Shown in pieces: positions 48,583 to 49,661 of a stretch of 49,661 nucleotides of DNA; the stretch's first letter is position 1, and each line of letters begins with the position of its first letter. The notes beneath the pieces were generated by a model, which did not search any database, had not been told where the DNA came from, and saw nothing but the letters and a program-made list of their open reading frames with translations. The stretch comes from Anaerolineae bacterium (lineage in GTDB: Bacteria; Chloroflexota; Anaerolineae; B4-G1; SLSP01). The position numbers and the translations under genes were made by a program. The stretch covers positions 1 to 49,661 of the forward strand of contig JAFGFI010000146.1 of NCBI GenBank assembly GCA_016931185.1, written 5' to 3'.

Positions 48583-49194
48583 GTGTATATTCTAGGTATT
48601 GTTGGGTCAATGCGCAAAAATCGTCATACGGATACACTGGTCAATCATGTTATCCGTGAGATGCAGAGTATTGAGTCTTGCTTGGAATTCGACATCGTTT
48701 ATATTGTCGAGCAGAATGTGCATCCATGCCGTGTGATGTGTTCTACTTATTGCTCGACGCATCCCTATCAATGTGCTATTGCGGACGATGTTGACGTTAC
48801 ACTTACTCGCATGATAAAAGCTGACGCATTGGTTATTGGCACGCCACTCTATTTCCGCGCGCCACCGGCACAGTTCCAGGCATGGGCTGAACGCCTGATT
48901 TCACGTTTTTTCTTCTATGAAAGTCAGGGGCAAAGTGCTGTACCCTCGCCGCTCAAAGGTAAACCTTGTGGATTAATTGGTGTCGCTGAATATGCTAATC
49001 CTCACCAGATCCTTGAATATCTGCACGACTTTTGCACCGTGTTGAAAATGCGACCTGTCCTGCTGGATACTTTTCCCTATTTAGGGGTGGCAGGTCAAGG
49101 GAATGTGGAGAACGATATTATTTTTCGCCCTTTCGAACGGGCGGGGGATTTAGCCAGGGGGATCGTGAATGAGGTCAATCAAGGAGGGACATGA
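48583..49194 (+). CDS. Flavodoxin-like NAD(P)H-dependent FMN reductase family protein
   Basis: A 203-residue protein with the FMN-reductase fold. ILGIVGSMRKNRHTDTLV is the phosphate-binding loop region, ADALVIGTPLYFRAPPAQFQAWAER the second flavin loop, and a Cys-rich segment (HPCRVMCSTYCSTHPYQC) sits where many relatives have CxxC-like clusters. It probably reduces a flavin, quinone or metal substrate in the cytoplasm. The start is GTG, seven bases after the PLD stop, with only a weak ribosome binding site. Its stop overlaps the next start by four bases (ATGA). Confidence 0.8.
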   Translation: MYILGIVGSMRKNRHTDTLVNHVIREMQSIESCLEFDIVYIVEQNVHPCRVMCSTYCSTHPYQCAIADDVDVTLTRMIKADALVIGTPLYFRAPPAQFQAWAERLISRFFFYESQGQSAVPSPLKGKPCGLIGVAEYANPHQILEYLHDFCTVLKMRPVLLDTFPYLGVAGQGNVENDIIFRPFERAGDLARGIVNEVNQGGT

Positions 49195-49661
49195 TCGGTG
49201 TAGATAATACGGAAACCGGTGCCAGCGTGCCCCAGATGGAAACCTTTACCTTTGAAACTATAACCCTCGACAAGCAAGGTACGATTATCCAGACGCGCGC
49301 TCATCAAGCGGGGCATTTTGTCGAAGTATTGCCTGGTGATGTGACGTTGGCTATGGTTGCTATCCCTGCCGGTCGTTTTTTGATGGGATCGCGGACCGGT
49401 ATCGGGTACGATGATGAACGTCCGCAACACAGTGTCAGTGTACCGGCGTTTTTTATGAGCCAGTGCCCTGTCACGCAGGCACAATGGGAAGCCGTGATGA
49501 GATGGACGCCGCCGTATCGTTGCAAAGGTGTGAACCGTCCTGTAGATCGCGTGAACTGGCATAACGCTGTGGCGTTTTGTGAGCGTTTATCAGAGTTGAC
49601 CGGGCGCGTCTACTGCCTGCCTGCCGAGGCGGAGTGGGAATATGCCTGCCGCGCGGGGACG
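49191..49661 (+). CDS. Formylglycine-generating-enzyme (FGE-sulfatase) domain protein, 3' end outside window
   Basis: The ATG at 49191 overlaps the preceding stop (ATGA), with AAGGAGGG seven bases upstream, and 157 codons stay open to the window edge. The protein has FTFETITLD, TLAMVAIPAGRFLMGS, then DDERPQHSVSVPAFFMSQCPVTQAQW, and RPVDRVNWHNAVAFCERLSE, LPAEAEWEYACRAG. These are the standard FGE-sulfatase (PF03781) blocks. True formylglycine-generating enzymes need a C-terminal Cys pair that is outside the window. Many members instead sit on regulatory or effector proteins. Its role here is open. Confidence 0.85.
   Translation, partial: MIGVDNTETGASVPQMETFTFETITLDKQGTIIQTRAHQAGHFVEVLPGDVTLAMVAIPAGRFLMGSRTGIGYDDERPQHSVSVPAFFMSQCPVTQAQWEAVMRWTPPYRCKGVNRPVDRVNWHNAVAFCERLSELTGRVYCLPAEAEWEYACRAGT

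Overview
The window looks like a piece of a Chloroflexota chromosome, most likely Anaerolineae or Caldilineae. This is inferred from the sequence only. The clues are a solute-binding lipoprotein with a VEK/VEV-repeat linker just after the lipobox (33553-35496), a C-terminal YLPLLLR-type tail (46208-46756), large GT-C membrane glycosyltransferases with exported beta-sandwich tails, and a soluble GAF/PAS histidine kinase. I see no rRNA, tRNA, CRISPR array, intact transposase or phage gene.

Region 1 (1-16263, minus strand) is a surface-glycan or glycoprotein assembly cluster. In transcription order it encodes a GT4 glycosyltransferase, a GT-C transferase, a YfhO-like protein, three more GT-C-type proteins, an AAA-ATPase/PD-(D/E)XK protein and a fifth GT-C protein cut by the window edge. 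Stop/start overlaps of 1 or 4 bases couple most of these genes. Their coding sequences carry degenerate 7-base and 8-base tandem repeats, plus one 18-base array, placed in hydrophilic tails and loops.

Region 2 (16264-24434, plus strand) starts with a MITE-like element in the divergent spacer. It then holds rdgB, a small membrane protein, an alkaline-phosphatase-superfamily enzyme, homoserine dehydrogenase, and a GAF-GAF-PAS-GAF histidine kinase with its OmpR-type regulator, ending at a clear terminator.

Region 3 (24435-45452, plus strand) appears to be a carbohydrate uptake and breakdown island. A LacI regulator has a consensus promoter overlapped by a perfect palindrome. It is followed by a CUT1 sugar ABC transporter (binding protein and two permeases, no ATPase), a GH99/GH71-like protein and a large putative alpha/alpha-barrel glycosidase. 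Next comes a complete Opp/Dpp-type transporter that probably imports oligosaccharides, with an unusual insertion in its second permease. An AraC regulator, a sulfatase-superfamily enzyme without the formylglycine motif, a Gfo/Idh/MocA oxidoreductase and a DUF5060/DUF4038 (GH140-like) glycosidase follow. A duplicated relic of the 3' end of the large glycosidase gene (39999-40055) shows that the Opp operon lies between two copies of one junction, which records a past rearrangement.

Region 4 (45453-49661, plus strand) is mixed: a sulfotransferase, a 5'-truncated DUF11 surface-protein fragment, an unknown 184-residue protein, a membrane-anchored phospholipase D-family protein, a flavodoxin-like FMN reductase, and the start of an FGE-sulfatase-domain protein that runs off the window.

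Across the window, heptameric repeats arranged head to head form hairpins between genes of the same operon, and the same repeat family inside genes is translated into heptapeptide repeats.
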